Shown here one piece after another: positions 9,147-18,142 of a stretch of DNA of 64,000 nt. The stretch lies in NCBI RefSeq assembly GCF_042652345.1, contig NZ_JBHSJJ010000022.1:12296-76295 (forward strand), read 5' to 3'. Position numbers and translations under genes: made by a program. The stretch is from Negadavirga shengliensis (GTDB taxonomy: Bacteria > Bacteroidota > Bacteroidia > Cytophagales > Cyclobacteriaceae). Position 1 is the first letter of the stretch; every line of letters starts with the position of its first letter. The notes beneath the pieces are model-generated. The model did no database searches and was not told where the DNA came from. It saw only the letters and a program-made list of their open reading frames with translations.

Positions 9147-9527
9147 TCAGTCGGTGGGATACGGGATATAGAGAAAATTGGTGAAAGCCTCATCCACTAC
9201 AAACAGGCAACAAAACTCATCGGGGTCTTTATAGGTCTGTTTGAACTGTTCCACTGCATCTTCTTCGATAAGCCCTCTCTGTACAAATTCATCCAGGTAG
9301 GTGATATAATAATTCCATTCAATGGGCTTGTCCTCTTTACTTAAAAAAAGCTGTCCTATCGGCTGTTCTGTTTTGCTTATAGGGAAGATGGGATAATCGG
9401 AAAATTTCCTGGATCTGACCTGGTATGAGGCTTCTTTTAGCGTTTCGCAGATTTTCACAAAATCGCTGCTGATGGTTCCAAGATATTTTCCGTTCAGTTC
9501 GGGATCGTTATCGTCTCTGATGATCAT
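9147..9527 (-). CDS. conserved hypothetical protein
   Basis: A 126-aa soluble, acidic protein with no signal peptide or membrane segment. I recognise no domain. It has an aromatic-rich centre (PIEWNYYITYLDEFV near residue 69) and a Cys pair near residue 106, followed by LFVVDEAFTNFLYIPYP at the end. It starts 8 bp behind rlmD and must share its transcript. The tight coupling suggests a housekeeping role, but none can be named. Confidence 0.7.
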   Translation of the reverse strand: MIIRDDNDPELNGKYLGTISSDFVKICETLKEASYQVRSRKFSDYPIFPISKTEQPIGQLFLSKEDKPIEWNYYITYLDEFVQRGLIEEDAVEQFKQTYKDPDEFCCLFVVDEAFTNFLYIPYPTD

Positions 9528-9535
9528 GTATCGGT

Positions 9536-10942
9536 TTATTTGTTTTTGGTTAACAACACTACATTTTCGACATGGTAGGTCTGCGGAAACATGTCTACGG
9601 GTTGAACCCTGTTTACGCTGTATTTTTCGGAGAGCAGGGCTATATCACGGGCCTGGGTAGCGGGATTACAGCTCACATAGACTATTTTTTCCGCCTCCAA
9701 TCGGAGCATCATTTTCACCACGTCTTCATGCATGCCGGCCCTGGGCGGATCGGTGATGATTACATCCGGCTTCTCGTGGTTGGTGGTAAACTCCTCGTTA
9801 AGTATATCTTTCATGTCTCCGGCATAAAACAGGGTGTTCTCTATCCCGTTTATTTGGGAGTTTAACCGGGCATCTTCTATGGCAGCGTCCACATATTCTA
9901 TACCAATTACCTGCTTGGCTTTCTGGGCAACAAAATTGGCAATGGTTCCGGTTCCGGTATAAAGGTCAAAGACCACTTCATCGCCTGTAAGACCGGCGAA
10001 CTCCCGCGCTACTTGATACAGACGGTGAGCTTGTTCTGAGTTGGTCTGGTAAAATGATTTTGGACCTATTCTGAAACGGAGCCCTTCCATTTTTTCTTCT
10101 ATATAATCCCTTCCGTGATAATTTAAAATTTCCAGGTCATGGAACGTCTCGTTTTTCTTCAGATTGATGACATACAACAGCGAAGTGATCCCGGGGAAAT
10201 TCTCCTTGAGAAAATCCATGACCTTTTTTATGGCAGCATGGTTTTCTTCTCCGAATTGCACGATCACCATTATTTCTTCATTTGAAGAGGTTCTTATGAT
10301 GAGATTTCTCAACACTCCTTCCTGCCTGATCATGTCGTAAAAAGAAATGTTTTCTTTCAGCGCGAAATCCCTTAGCCTGTTTCTTACTTCATTGGAAATA
10401 TTGCCCTGTAAATGACAGTGCACTATGTCCACTATTTTATCGAAACGCTTAGGAATATGGAACCCGAGAGCGTTTCTCTCCAGGTTTTCTCCTGAATCTA
10501 TCTGTTCACGGGTCAGCCACCGGTTGTTGGAAAAGGTAAAATCAAGCTTGTTGCGGTAATAACGGGTTTCCTTAGCACCGATGATGGGAGACACTTCCGG
10601 GAGGGGCACCTTGGCAATCCGTTCAAACTGGTCGATCACCTGCTGCCTTTTATATTCAAGTTGGAGTTCATAGGAAATATGTTGCCATTTGCAGCCACCG
10701 CATGTGCCGTAATGTTCGCAAAACGGTTCTGTCCGGTTTTCTGAGTATTTGTGGATATGTATGGCTTCTCCTTCCAGAAAACTGCTTTTCCCTTTTGTTA
10801 CCCGTACATCCACTACGTCTCCGGGAGCCACATGGCTTACAAAAACCACTTTCCCTTCATAATGGCCCACGCATTTGCCTTCAGCCGCGATCCTTTCTAT
10901 GGGAATCCGATGCAGGATCTTATTCTTCAATTTTCTTGACAT
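9536..10942 (-). CDS. rlmD: 23S rRNA (uracil(1939)-C(5))-methyltransferase RlmD
   Basis: A 468-aa RumA/RlmD-type RNA m5U methyltransferase. The domains are an N-terminal TRAM beta-barrel (about residues 5-65), a 4Fe-4S site with C-x5-C-x2-C near residue 75 plus a later Cys in HCHLQ, then a Rossmann methyltransferase core with the SAM motif DLYTGTGTIANF, the ITDPPRAG motif, and the catalytic Cys in VSCNP. It methylates U1939 of 23S rRNA; paralogues such as RlmCD can target other sites. I chose ATG 10942; the longer reading begins with TTG at 10951. Confidence 0.92.
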   Translation of the reverse strand: MSRKLKNKILHRIPIERIAAEGKCVGHYEGKVVFVSHVAPGDVVDVRVTKGKSSFLEGEAIHIHKYSENRTEPFCEHYGTCGGCKWQHISYELQLEYKRQQVIDQFERIAKVPLPEVSPIIGAKETRYYRNKLDFTFSNNRWLTREQIDSGENLERNALGFHIPKRFDKIVDIVHCHLQGNISNEVRNRLRDFALKENISFYDMIRQEGVLRNLIIRTSSNEEIMVIVQFGEENHAAIKKVMDFLKENFPGITSLLYVINLKKNETFHDLEILNYHGRDYIEEKMEGLRFRIGPKSFYQTNSEQAHRLYQVAREFAGLTGDEVVFDLYTGTGTIANFVAQKAKQVIGIEYVDAAIEDARLNSQINGIENTLFYAGDMKDILNEEFTTNHEKPDVIITDPPRAGMHEDVVKMMLRLEAEKIVYVSCNPATQARDIALLSEKYSVNRVQPVDMFPQTYHVENVVLLTKNK

Positions 10943-11046
10943 AGGCTGCAAAATTAGTGATTTTCGGTGAAAGCCATTTGAAATAGAAACAATGCTTTTA
11001 TTAAATTGGCCGGAATATAGTTGAAATACTTACCTTTAAATGGGAT

Positions 11047-11868
11047 ATGGATTTTATGAAATTGAAAGATAAAGTGGTGGTTGTTACAGGGGCTACTTCA
11101 GGAATAGGAGAAGCCTGCGCCCGTGTTTTTGGAAAAAACGGTGCCAAAATATGGATAACAGGCCGTAGCCAAATTAAACTTGACAATACCTTGCTCCGGC
11201 TTCAGAATGAAGGAATAACGTGTGCCGGCATAGTCTGTGATGCCGCAGACGAGTCACAGAATCAACTGATGGTGAAAGGGGCGGTGGAACGTTTTGGAAG
11301 AATCGATATGCTTATCAATAACGCAGGTATCAGCATGCGGGCCATGTTTCAGGATATGGATCTTGAAGTTTTTCACAAAGTCATGAACACCAATTTTATG
11401 GGTGCTGTCTATGCCACCAAGTTCTGTCTTCCGGAGATCCTGAAAAATAAAGGCACCATCATAGCCATGTCCTCCATTAATGGATTCAGGGGAACACCCG
11501 CCAGGACAGCGTACACGGCAAGCAAATACGCCATGAACGGATTCTTTGAATCGCTTCGAACGGAGGTAATGAAATCCGGGGTGCATGTATTGGTGGCCTG
11601 CCCCGGTTTTACCGCTTCCAACATCCGTAACAATGCACTTACAGCAGATGGCTCCATACAACAGGAGTCTCCCAGGGACGAAGAAAAAATGATGACTCCT
11701 GAGGAAGTGGCCAAGGCCATTTACAAGGCGGCTTTGAAAAGGAAAAGGGATCTGATATTGACAAGACAAGGGAAATTGGCTTCTTTTTTGAATAAATGGA
11801 TGCCTGGTATCATGGATACGATTGTTTATAATCACATGGCGAAGGAAAAAGATTCTCCCTTTAAATGA
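11047..11868 (+). CDS. short-chain dehydrogenase/reductase
   Basis: A 273-aa classical SDR. The Rossmann cofactor motif TGATSGIGEA sits near residue 14, NNAG near residue 92, Ser in MSSINGF near residue 142, and the catalytic Tyr-x3-Lys in AYTASKYAMNG near residue 158. It oxidises or reduces an unknown alcohol/ketone with NAD(P). A candidate TACCTTTA box lies just upstream at 11031, which would put transcription so close that the second ATG (11056) may be the real start. It lies 7 bp before the large helicase gene. Confidence 0.88.
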   Translation: MDFMKLKDKVVVVTGATSGIGEACARVFGKNGAKIWITGRSQIKLDNTLLRLQNEGITCAGIVCDAADESQNQLMVKGAVERFGRIDMLINNAGISMRAMFQDMDLEVFHKVMNTNFMGAVYATKFCLPEILKNKGTIIAMSSINGFRGTPARTAYTASKYAMNGFFESLRTEVMKSGVHVLVACPGFTASNIRNNALTADGSIQQESPRDEEKMMTPEEVAKAIYKAALKRKRDLILTRQGKLASFLNKWMPGIMDTIVYNHMAKEKDSPFK

Positions 11869-11875
11869 ATGGTTT

Positions 11876-14800
11876 ATGCTAAAGGATATTTTTCAGGTTT
11901 ATTTTAACAGATTGATTGATTTATCATCTGGTAACCGGTCTGTTTTTCTGCCCAAAATCATCAACAGTCAGATGATAGACCTAAAGGATTTTCATTTTTT
12001 GAACAATCATCCTGCATTTTTTTACATCACAGAGTTGGTGGGAAGAAAAAGAAATGTGCCATTGATACAGGTCCTGGATTCCAGGGACAAAAACGTGAAC
12101 CAGCTGTCTGTAAGGCTAAAAAGACTTCATCAAAATGACAGATTTGCCGAAGAGGAAACAGGGGAAAAAACCCTTTTTGTCGGCTGGCCATTTGTTGAAG
12201 GCAAGTTGATCAACGACCAATTGATCCGGTGTCCGCTGATATTTTTCCCCGTCAGTATCGTTCATGAGGACAATACATGGTACCTGAGAAAAGCCATTGG
12301 CGAGGCCCCGTTTATCAATCCTACTTTTTTGCTGGCATATAGCCAGGCCCAAGGCAGGCCTTTTGACAAAGAGTGGCTGGAACAATCATTGGAAGATTTC
12401 TCCAAAGACCCTATAGGTTTCAGGACCGACCTGTACCACTACCTTAAAAACAAAGTCGAGTTGAATTTTGGAAGGGAAATATATCAGGATAAGCTTGAAA
12501 TATTTCCCGAACAATCCAGAGCATATTTTGAAGAAAGCTTTAAAACAGGGATCTTAAAAATTCAACCTTATGCGGTTCTCGGACAGTTTTCCCAAAAGAG
12601 TTCCTCTCTAATGGATGATTACAAGCGGCTAATAACGGAATCGGATCATCAAACCTTGGAGGATTTGCTTTCCGCGCGGTTTGATCACGAAACAGGGGAA
12701 GAAAAGCGGCCTCAGGAAAACAATTTGTACAACACTTTCCCCATGGATGCCAGCCAGGAGGAGGTGTTAAAATTTGTGAAGCAAGGTATGTCATGCGTGG
12801 TTCAAGGCCCTCCCGGTACGGGCAAATCCCAGTTGATCTGTAATCTTATTTCCGATTTTATATCCAGAGGGAAGAAGGTTTTGGTGGTTTCGCAGAAAAG
12901 GGCAGCACTGGATGTCGTGTTTGAAAGGGTTTCGGCCCAGGGAATGGGCAATTTTACCGCCTTGGTCCATGATTATAGAAGTGACCGGAAGGAGCTTTAT
13001 AAAAAAATAGCCCATCAGATCAGCTCATTGGAAAGTTATCAGGCACTCAACCGGTCGCTGGATGCGATCCAGTTGGAGCGGAGCTTTAGCCAGCTTTCCA
13101 GGCAAATAGAGAAGGACTCAGATTTTTTCGATGAGTACAAAGAAGCCCTTTATGATGACAAGGAATGCGGCGCACCTGTCAAGGAGTTGTATTTAACCTC
13201 CAGTATGAATGATGAGATAACCGATCTGACGCAGTATTACAGGTATTTCAGACTGGATGATCTGGATGCTTTTCTTCATGATTTTTCTGCCTATCAGACT
13301 TATTATAAACGGTATGAAGAACCGTCTTCTTTTTGGTTGCATCGGGTGGATTTCGCTGCTATGGGCCCTCAAGCTGTATCCAATATAAAAGCGATATTTG
13401 AAGAGATAGCCTCCGTAAAATACCAAACCCAAAAAGATCTCGGTGATCTGCTCGCCGATACATTTGAGTATCCGATCATTTATGAGTCTTTTGAGCACCG
13501 GGAAAAGTTGCAGGAACTGGCCAAAATGATAGACAGCCCGGATATCTTTGAGAAATTCAAAGCTTTAATGGGTTATGACAAATCCGTGTTTGACCGGTTG
13601 TGGCTGGAAAATAAGATAGAAATGATTGGCAGGCTTTTTTCCGGAGCGGGCATCGAGTGGAGTACCCCGGACGAGGAAGTTGAACCGATGCTGGAAAAAA
13701 CGATTCACGCCTCCGACCAAATGGATTCCTGGATTGGTAAGATCATGTTGCGGTTTGATTCCAGGAAGTACGGAGATGTTGTGGCGCTTTTAGAGACAAA
13801 TGGTTTGAAAAAAACCAAAGAGGGACTGGGAATACTGGCCCAGAAGCTGGAAAACCGGATGAACCTCAGTCATCAATACACCCTTCTGTCGCAAAAGAGT
13901 TGGATAAAGCTGCCCTCCAAACCGTTTGACTTAGCGGAGTTTGTCGAAGTCACAAATGTGTTAACGGCAGCCGTCCGTTCCCGTTTTATTATGACGGACT
14001 TAGGTGTTTTGTCTACCTATATTTTTAAAGCGAAGCTTTCCTACGGCCACTTCCACAACTTGTTGGCTGAAATGATAAGAATCACGGCTTGGATGGCTGA
14101 CCACTTTCCTTCCTGGCAGAAATACCTTACTGAAATTCAAATCAAGCACTTGCTGAGTACTGCGGATGAGGAGAAACTTATTCCTGTAAAAATCAGATTG
14201 GCAAAAGATATAGATGACTTGGTCCGGTATGATGGCTTGAAGAAGAAAATGAATGAAGTCGAAAGAAAAGTAGTCGAAAAATTGATCGACGAGTTTCCCG
14301 ATAAAGAGTTTGAGGAATTAAAACAAATATTTCTCTCCAGTCTGAAATTGAGTTGGGTGGGGCATTTGGAAGCAAAATATCCAGTGTTAAAAGAAATTCA
14401 TGATTCCCAGATCAAGCAGCGTATCCAGGATTTTGGGAATGCCGTGGAGGAAAAATTGAAGGTGGCAAGGTTTATTGTGGAAATGAGACTCCGGGAAGAT
14501 GTCTGTAAAAACCTTGAGTACAACCGGCTCAATAACATGATCACTTACAGGGAGTTAAATCACCAGGTGTTGAAAAAGAGGCAGGTTTGGGCGATCAAAA
14601 AACTCGTGGAAGAATTTGATGAGGAAGTATTTAGATTGATGCCCTGTTGGTTAGCATCTCCGGAAACGGCCTCTGCCTTATTTCCACTTCGTCCTTGTTT
14701 TGATCTGGTAATATTTGATGAGGCCAGCCAATGTTATTTCGAACGGGGGCTCCCCATCATGTTGCGGGGCAGACAGGTGGTGGTCGCGGGTGACAGCAAT

Positions 14801-15877
14801 CAATTACAGCCCTATGATTTGTACCAGGCCAGGGTGCAGACTGAGGAAGAGGGGATGGAATTGGAAATCGATTCCCTGTTGGATATGGCCTCAAAATATT
14901 TTCCCAGCCACTCCCTTACCACCCATTACAGAAGCCAGACTTTGCCCTTGATCCATTTTTCCAATCTTCATTTTTATGACAACAGGCTATATATGCTGCC
15001 CGATCGGGAGGTGCTGAATTCAGGATACATCCCTATCCGTCTTATAAAAACAGACGGGGTTTGGGAAAACCAGATAAACAAAGAGGAGGCAGGGGAGGTG
15101 ATCCGCCAACTGAAGAAAATATGGGAAGCCCATCCCAAAGATACCGTGGGAATCATCACATTTAATTATTTCCAGATGGTGCTGGTAAATGAGTTGATAG
15201 ATGGGGAGTTTGGAGACAGCGGATTGGACCGGGTACGGGTAAAAAACATAGAAAACGTTCAGGGAGATGAGTATGACAGGGTGATTTTTTCGATAGGATA
15301 TGCTCCTAATCCACAGGGGAAATTCACCGCAAACTTCGGGCTGCTGTCAAGAAAAGGGGGAGAGAACAGGCTGAATGTCGCCGTAACCAGAGCCAGGAAA
15401 GAAATTGTGCTTATTACTGGACTGGGTCCCGGAAACTTCAAAGAACACCATTTGACCAATCCCGGAGTCAGGGTATTGAAGGATTACATTCAGTATGCCA
15501 AAGAGGTTCAGGAGGGGAATATGCCTGACCGCCTGCCTTTTACCCATCCTGACTATCATGAAACCTGGTCGCTAAAGAACAGATTGATCAATACTTATGG
15601 AAACCATGAGGTTGTGGAAAACGACTATGACAAAATAATGGATTTGGAAGTCCAGGAAAACGGGAATGCCACCGCCGCCATTCTTACGGATGACCAGCGC
15701 TTCTTTGCCGCATTAAGTGCAAAAGAAGCCTTTGTGTATCACCCCCAAATGCTGACGCTCAAAAACTGGAGTATATTGTTCCTTTTCAGCCGGCAATATT
15801 GGATAGACAAGGAAGATCTATTACAGACCAAGCTTAAACTGAAAAGCACGGAAAAGGACGGAGAGGCCACCACCTAG
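11876..15877 (+). CDS. SF1 superfamily helicase (UPF1/DNA2-like AAA_11/AAA_12) with C-terminal nuclease-like tail
   Basis: A 1,333-aa protein. Residues 1-290 form an unassigned N-terminal domain. Walker A GPPGTGKS is at about 311-318. A long helical insertion rich in charged residues splits the ATPase core. Walker B is FDEASQ near 947, followed by VVAGDSNQLQPYD. The second RecA domain carries ENVQGDEYD and LNVAVTRARKE near 1167. The last 130 residues resemble the REase-like tail of DUF4011-type helicases but lack an obvious nuclease centre. Such enzymes unwind nucleic acid 5'-3'; some belong to defence loci. ATG 11876 was chosen because upstream codons overlap the SDR gene. Confidence 0.85.
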   Translation: MLKDIFQVYFNRLIDLSSGNRSVFLPKIINSQMIDLKDFHFLNNHPAFFYITELVGRKRNVPLIQVLDSRDKNVNQLSVRLKRLHQNDRFAEEETGEKTLFVGWPFVEGKLINDQLIRCPLIFFPVSIVHEDNTWYLRKAIGEAPFINPTFLLAYSQAQGRPFDKEWLEQSLEDFSKDPIGFRTDLYHYLKNKVELNFGREIYQDKLEIFPEQSRAYFEESFKTGILKIQPYAVLGQFSQKSSSLMDDYKRLITESDHQTLEDLLSARFDHETGEEKRPQENNLYNTFPMDASQEEVLKFVKQGMSCVVQGPPGTGKSQLICNLISDFISRGKKVLVVSQKRAALDVVFERVSAQGMGNFTALVHDYRSDRKELYKKIAHQISSLESYQALNRSLDAIQLERSFSQLSRQIEKDSDFFDEYKEALYDDKECGAPVKELYLTSSMNDEITDLTQYYRYFRLDDLDAFLHDFSAYQTYYKRYEEPSSFWLHRVDFAAMGPQAVSNIKAIFEEIASVKYQTQKDLGDLLADTFEYPIIYESFEHREKLQELAKMIDSPDIFEKFKALMGYDKSVFDRLWLENKIEMIGRLFSGAGIEWSTPDEEVEPMLEKTIHASDQMDSWIGKIMLRFDSRKYGDVVALLETNGLKKTKEGLGILAQKLENRMNLSHQYTLLSQKSWIKLPSKPFDLAEFVEVTNVLTAAVRSRFIMTDLGVLSTYIFKAKLSYGHFHNLLAEMIRITAWMADHFPSWQKYLTEIQIKHLLSTADEEKLIPVKIRLAKDIDDLVRYDGLKKKMNEVERKVVEKLIDEFPDKEFEELKQIFLSSLKLSWVGHLEAKYPVLKEIHDSQIKQRIQDFGNAVEEKLKVARFIVEMRLREDVCKNLEYNRLNNMITYRELNHQVLKKRQVWAIKKLVEEFDEEVFRLMPCWLASPETASALFPLRPCFDLVIFDEASQCYFERGLPIMLRGRQVVVAGDSNQLQPYDLYQARVQTEEEGMELEIDSLLDMASKYFPSHSLTTHYRSQTLPLIHFSNLHFYDNRLYMLPDREVLNSGYIPIRLIKTDGVWENQINKEEAGEVIRQLKKIWEAHPKDTVGIITFNYFQMVLVNELIDGEFGDSGLDRVRVKNIENVQGDEYDRVIFSIGYAPNPQGKFTANFGLLSRKGGENRLNVAVTRARKEIVLITGLGPGNFKEHHLTNPGVRVLKDYIQYAKEVQEGNMPDRLPFTHPDYHETWSLKNRLINTYGNHEVVENDYDKIMDLEVQENGNATAAILTDDQRFFAALSAKEAFVYHPQMLTLKNWSILFLFSRQYWIDKEDLLQTKLKLKSTEKDGEATT

Positions 15878-16233
15878 GGATCAAGTCAGGGACCGGTTTT
15901 CGGGTCAACCAATGAATTTATTGTCCACGCCTGCCTGCACGCTGTCGCCATAGCTTTAGCGTAGGTGCCCGGCAGTCAGGAATTCCACCAATTGACACGA
16001 ATTTCATGAAATGGTTCAGATCGTTGAGCCGTTTTTCCAAATATATAATTTCATCCAAATTATCTCCATCCTTCGTGCTGATTCCCCGAATGTCATTGAC
16101 CGGGTTCGGGGCGGCCTGTGTAGACCTGTCCCGGACTTGGTTCGGGGGACTTGTTCGGGATTCGTGGACAACCATATGCCGCCGGAATTAGCTGTAACAC
16201 CAACAAATTACCCGAATAACATTTGAGTTGACG
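15878..16233. other. gene-poor spacer with a dispersed repeat copy
   Basis: No credible gene is found. Positions 15908-16030 are a diverged copy of a repeat seen again at 51432-51546. Both hold GAATTTATTGTCCACG at the left, a G/C-rich insert with CCTGCCTG in the middle, and ATGGTTCAGATC at the right. Confidence 0.55.
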
Positions 16234-16719
16234 CTAGTTTTTAGAAGGAGAAGTGATTTTTAATCCGACAGCTTCAATTCCTTTCAGGGTATCCTTTCTC
16301 ATATACTGGACAAACTGGATTTTGCTTCGGTCATCCATCCCGCCAAATGGCAGGGTGTCATACAAAGTCAGCCGGTTTCCAAAACCCCGTCCGCTTGGTT
16401 TCCCGGTTTTGGAATCGAAAAGCCCCAAGTTGATCAAGGTGTCTTTTTTTATATGACCCACACTGTCTTTTAGAAAACAGCGTACATAGAGGTTATGAAA
16501 TTCATAGTCATCATTGTATCTCACTCCTATTGTAGTGATCACATGATCATACGCCAGGCCGCTTAACTCACTTAACTCATATGTAACCGTATCGGACACT
16601 GCCCAACTCAGTGACTTAAAGCCAGTGAATTCTTCAAATATCCTATTTTCACTGCATGAGAAAAACCAAAACGAAAGCAAAAAAAGAAAAAAAGATGGGG
16701 AAATCCGGTTAAATCTCAT
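16234..16719 (-). CDS. gldH: gliding motility lipoprotein GldH
   Basis: A 161-aa lipoprotein with a hydrophobic leader rich in Phe and Leu and a lipid-attachment Cys at residue 22 (WFFSC). GldH is an envelope lipoprotein needed for gliding and type IX secretion in Flavobacterium, and is kept in many non-gliding Bacteroidota. The assignment rests on length, the lipobox, the beta-rich body and its position straight after ricT, the usual arrangement in this phylum. ATG at 16719 or 16731 is possible; both overlap the ricT stop by 11-23 bp. Reading further upstream only gives the out-of-frame ricT tail. Confidence 0.8.
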   Translation of the reverse strand: MRFNRISPSFFLFLLSFWFFSCSENRIFEEFTGFKSLSWAVSDTVTYELSELSGLAYDHVITTIGVRYNDDYEFHNLYVRCFLKDSVGHIKKDTLINLGLFDSKTGKPSGRGFGNRLTLYDTLPFGGMDDRSKIQFVQYMRKDTLKGIEAVGLKITSPSKN

Positions 16720-18097
16720 TTGTATTGCCATTGTTGGGTCTGTTTTGCCCTCTTTTTTTATTATAGTTTCGTTTTTTGCTGGTTTTTTGCCCTCCTTCTT
16801 TTTTGTTAACGGCATCCTGGGTATTTTGAGGTGGGCTTCCTTGGTTCCGCGCCTGATTTCTTGGGCTTTTTCTGTTTCCTTTACGGTTTTTTTGCCCACT
16901 GTTTTTGGTCCTGTCCGTAGTGGTCTGCCGTGGCCCAGGTTTTAGTTCCGGCTGAACGGATAGGCTATCCACGCCGGTCTTTTTAGGCTTTGCTTTTCTT
17001 TTTTTCTTTTTCTTGGATTGGGAAAACTTTTTGTCCAACAATTCCAGGTCCTTATTGGATTTGCCGGTTTCTACTTCGCCTTCAAAAGCCTTATCCTGCT
17101 TGAGATTGAAAGGCATAATTCCTCCTTCGTTCATCTCAAGGATATCTTTTACCCTTTCACAATCGATAGAGTGCCAATTATTGTCGTCGTTGTAGCTGAA
17201 CCACATCAGCTTTCTGAAAATATCCGTTTTTTGGAGTTTTGCAGGCCCTGCTTCTGTCTGCAGCGGTTTGTCTACGGATGGGATATCCTTAAGTGCGGCC
17301 ATATAGCTGTCAAGCTCATAATTCAGACAACACTTTAACCGGCCACATTGCCCGGAAAGCTTGCTTGGATTCAGGGAAAGGTTTTGGTAACGGGCTGCTG
17401 AAGTGGTTACACTTTTAAAATCGTGGATCCAGGTCGCACAACATAATTCCCTGCCGCATACTCCTATTCCACCAAGCCGCCCGGCTTCCTGACGAAGGCT
17501 TATCTGCCTCATTTCCACGCGTATTTTGAATTCAGACGCAAGGATCTTGATGAGTTCTCTGAAGTCCACCCTGTCATCAGCGGAATAATAGAAGGTGGCC
17601 TTTGAATTGTCGGCTTGGTACTCGATGTCAGAAAGTTTCATTTCCAGTCCCAGTTCCTCAATGATCTGCTTGCTTCTGTATAAGGTAGGGATTTCCCTGT
17701 TTTTGGCCTCCTGCCACTTTTCCAGATCCTTTTGGTTCGCAAGCCGGTAAATCTTTAAAATGTTATCGTCATTCTTGATTTTCCTTTTTTGCATCTGAAG
17801 CCGCACAAGTTCTCCCTGTAGCGAAATGTAACCTATATGGTGGCCATTGGGAACATCCACGACCACTGGGTCACCGGTGGTGAGCTGTAGATGGTCTACA
17901 TTTCTGAAATAATCTTTCCGTCCTCCTTTGAACTTCACCTCTATGATGTCGAATTTATCCACTTCAGGTATCCCCATATGGGATAACCAGTCAAAAGAGT
18001 TCATTTTATTGCAATCGCCCGTACCGCAGCTGCCGTTATTCTGACAGCCCCCGACAGTAGCCGGGTTGCCGGTAGAGCAGTTATTACATCCTGCCAT
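16709..18097 (-). CDS. ricT: PSP1/RicT family protein
   Basis: A 462-aa protein. It starts with a Cys-rich stretch (MAGCNNCSTG and CGTGDC) and has the PSP1 C-terminal domain over residues 60-290, with the Cys clusters CGRELCCATW and CGRLKCCLNYE. RicT in Bacillus forms an Fe-S complex with RicA and RicF that modulates RNase Y and mRNA maturation. The last 120 residues are a Lys/Arg/Asn/Gln-rich low-complexity tail, probably disordered and perhaps RNA-binding (inference). It follows purD by 45 bp and overlaps gldH. Confidence 0.88.
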   Translation of the reverse strand: MAGCNNCSTGNPATVGGCQNNGSCGTGDCNKMNSFDWLSHMGIPEVDKFDIIEVKFKGGRKDYFRNVDHLQLTTGDPVVVDVPNGHHIGYISLQGELVRLQMQKRKIKNDDNILKIYRLANQKDLEKWQEAKNREIPTLYRSKQIIEELGLEMKLSDIEYQADNSKATFYYSADDRVDFRELIKILASEFKIRVEMRQISLRQEAGRLGGIGVCGRELCCATWIHDFKSVTTSAARYQNLSLNPSKLSGQCGRLKCCLNYELDSYMAALKDIPSVDKPLQTEAGPAKLQKTDIFRKLMWFSYNDDNNWHSIDCERVKDILEMNEGGIMPFNLKQDKAFEGEVETGKSNKDLELLDKKFSQSKKKKKRKAKPKKTGVDSLSVQPELKPGPRQTTTDRTKNSGQKNRKGNRKSPRNQARNQGSPPQNTQDAVNKKEGGQKTSKKRNYNKKRGQNRPNNGNTNEI

Positions 18098-18142
18098 AAT
18101 ATTATATTTTAGGGAGTTGCCTCCTCGTGAATATGGGAAATT

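Noticed and set aside
10943..10951. TTG start for rlmD three codons upstream
   Set aside because: An ATG in frame nearby gives the normal N terminus; the TTG adds only three residues.
15918..16226. Short open frames on both strands after the helicase gene
   Set aside because: They overlap the dispersed repeat and have no protein features.
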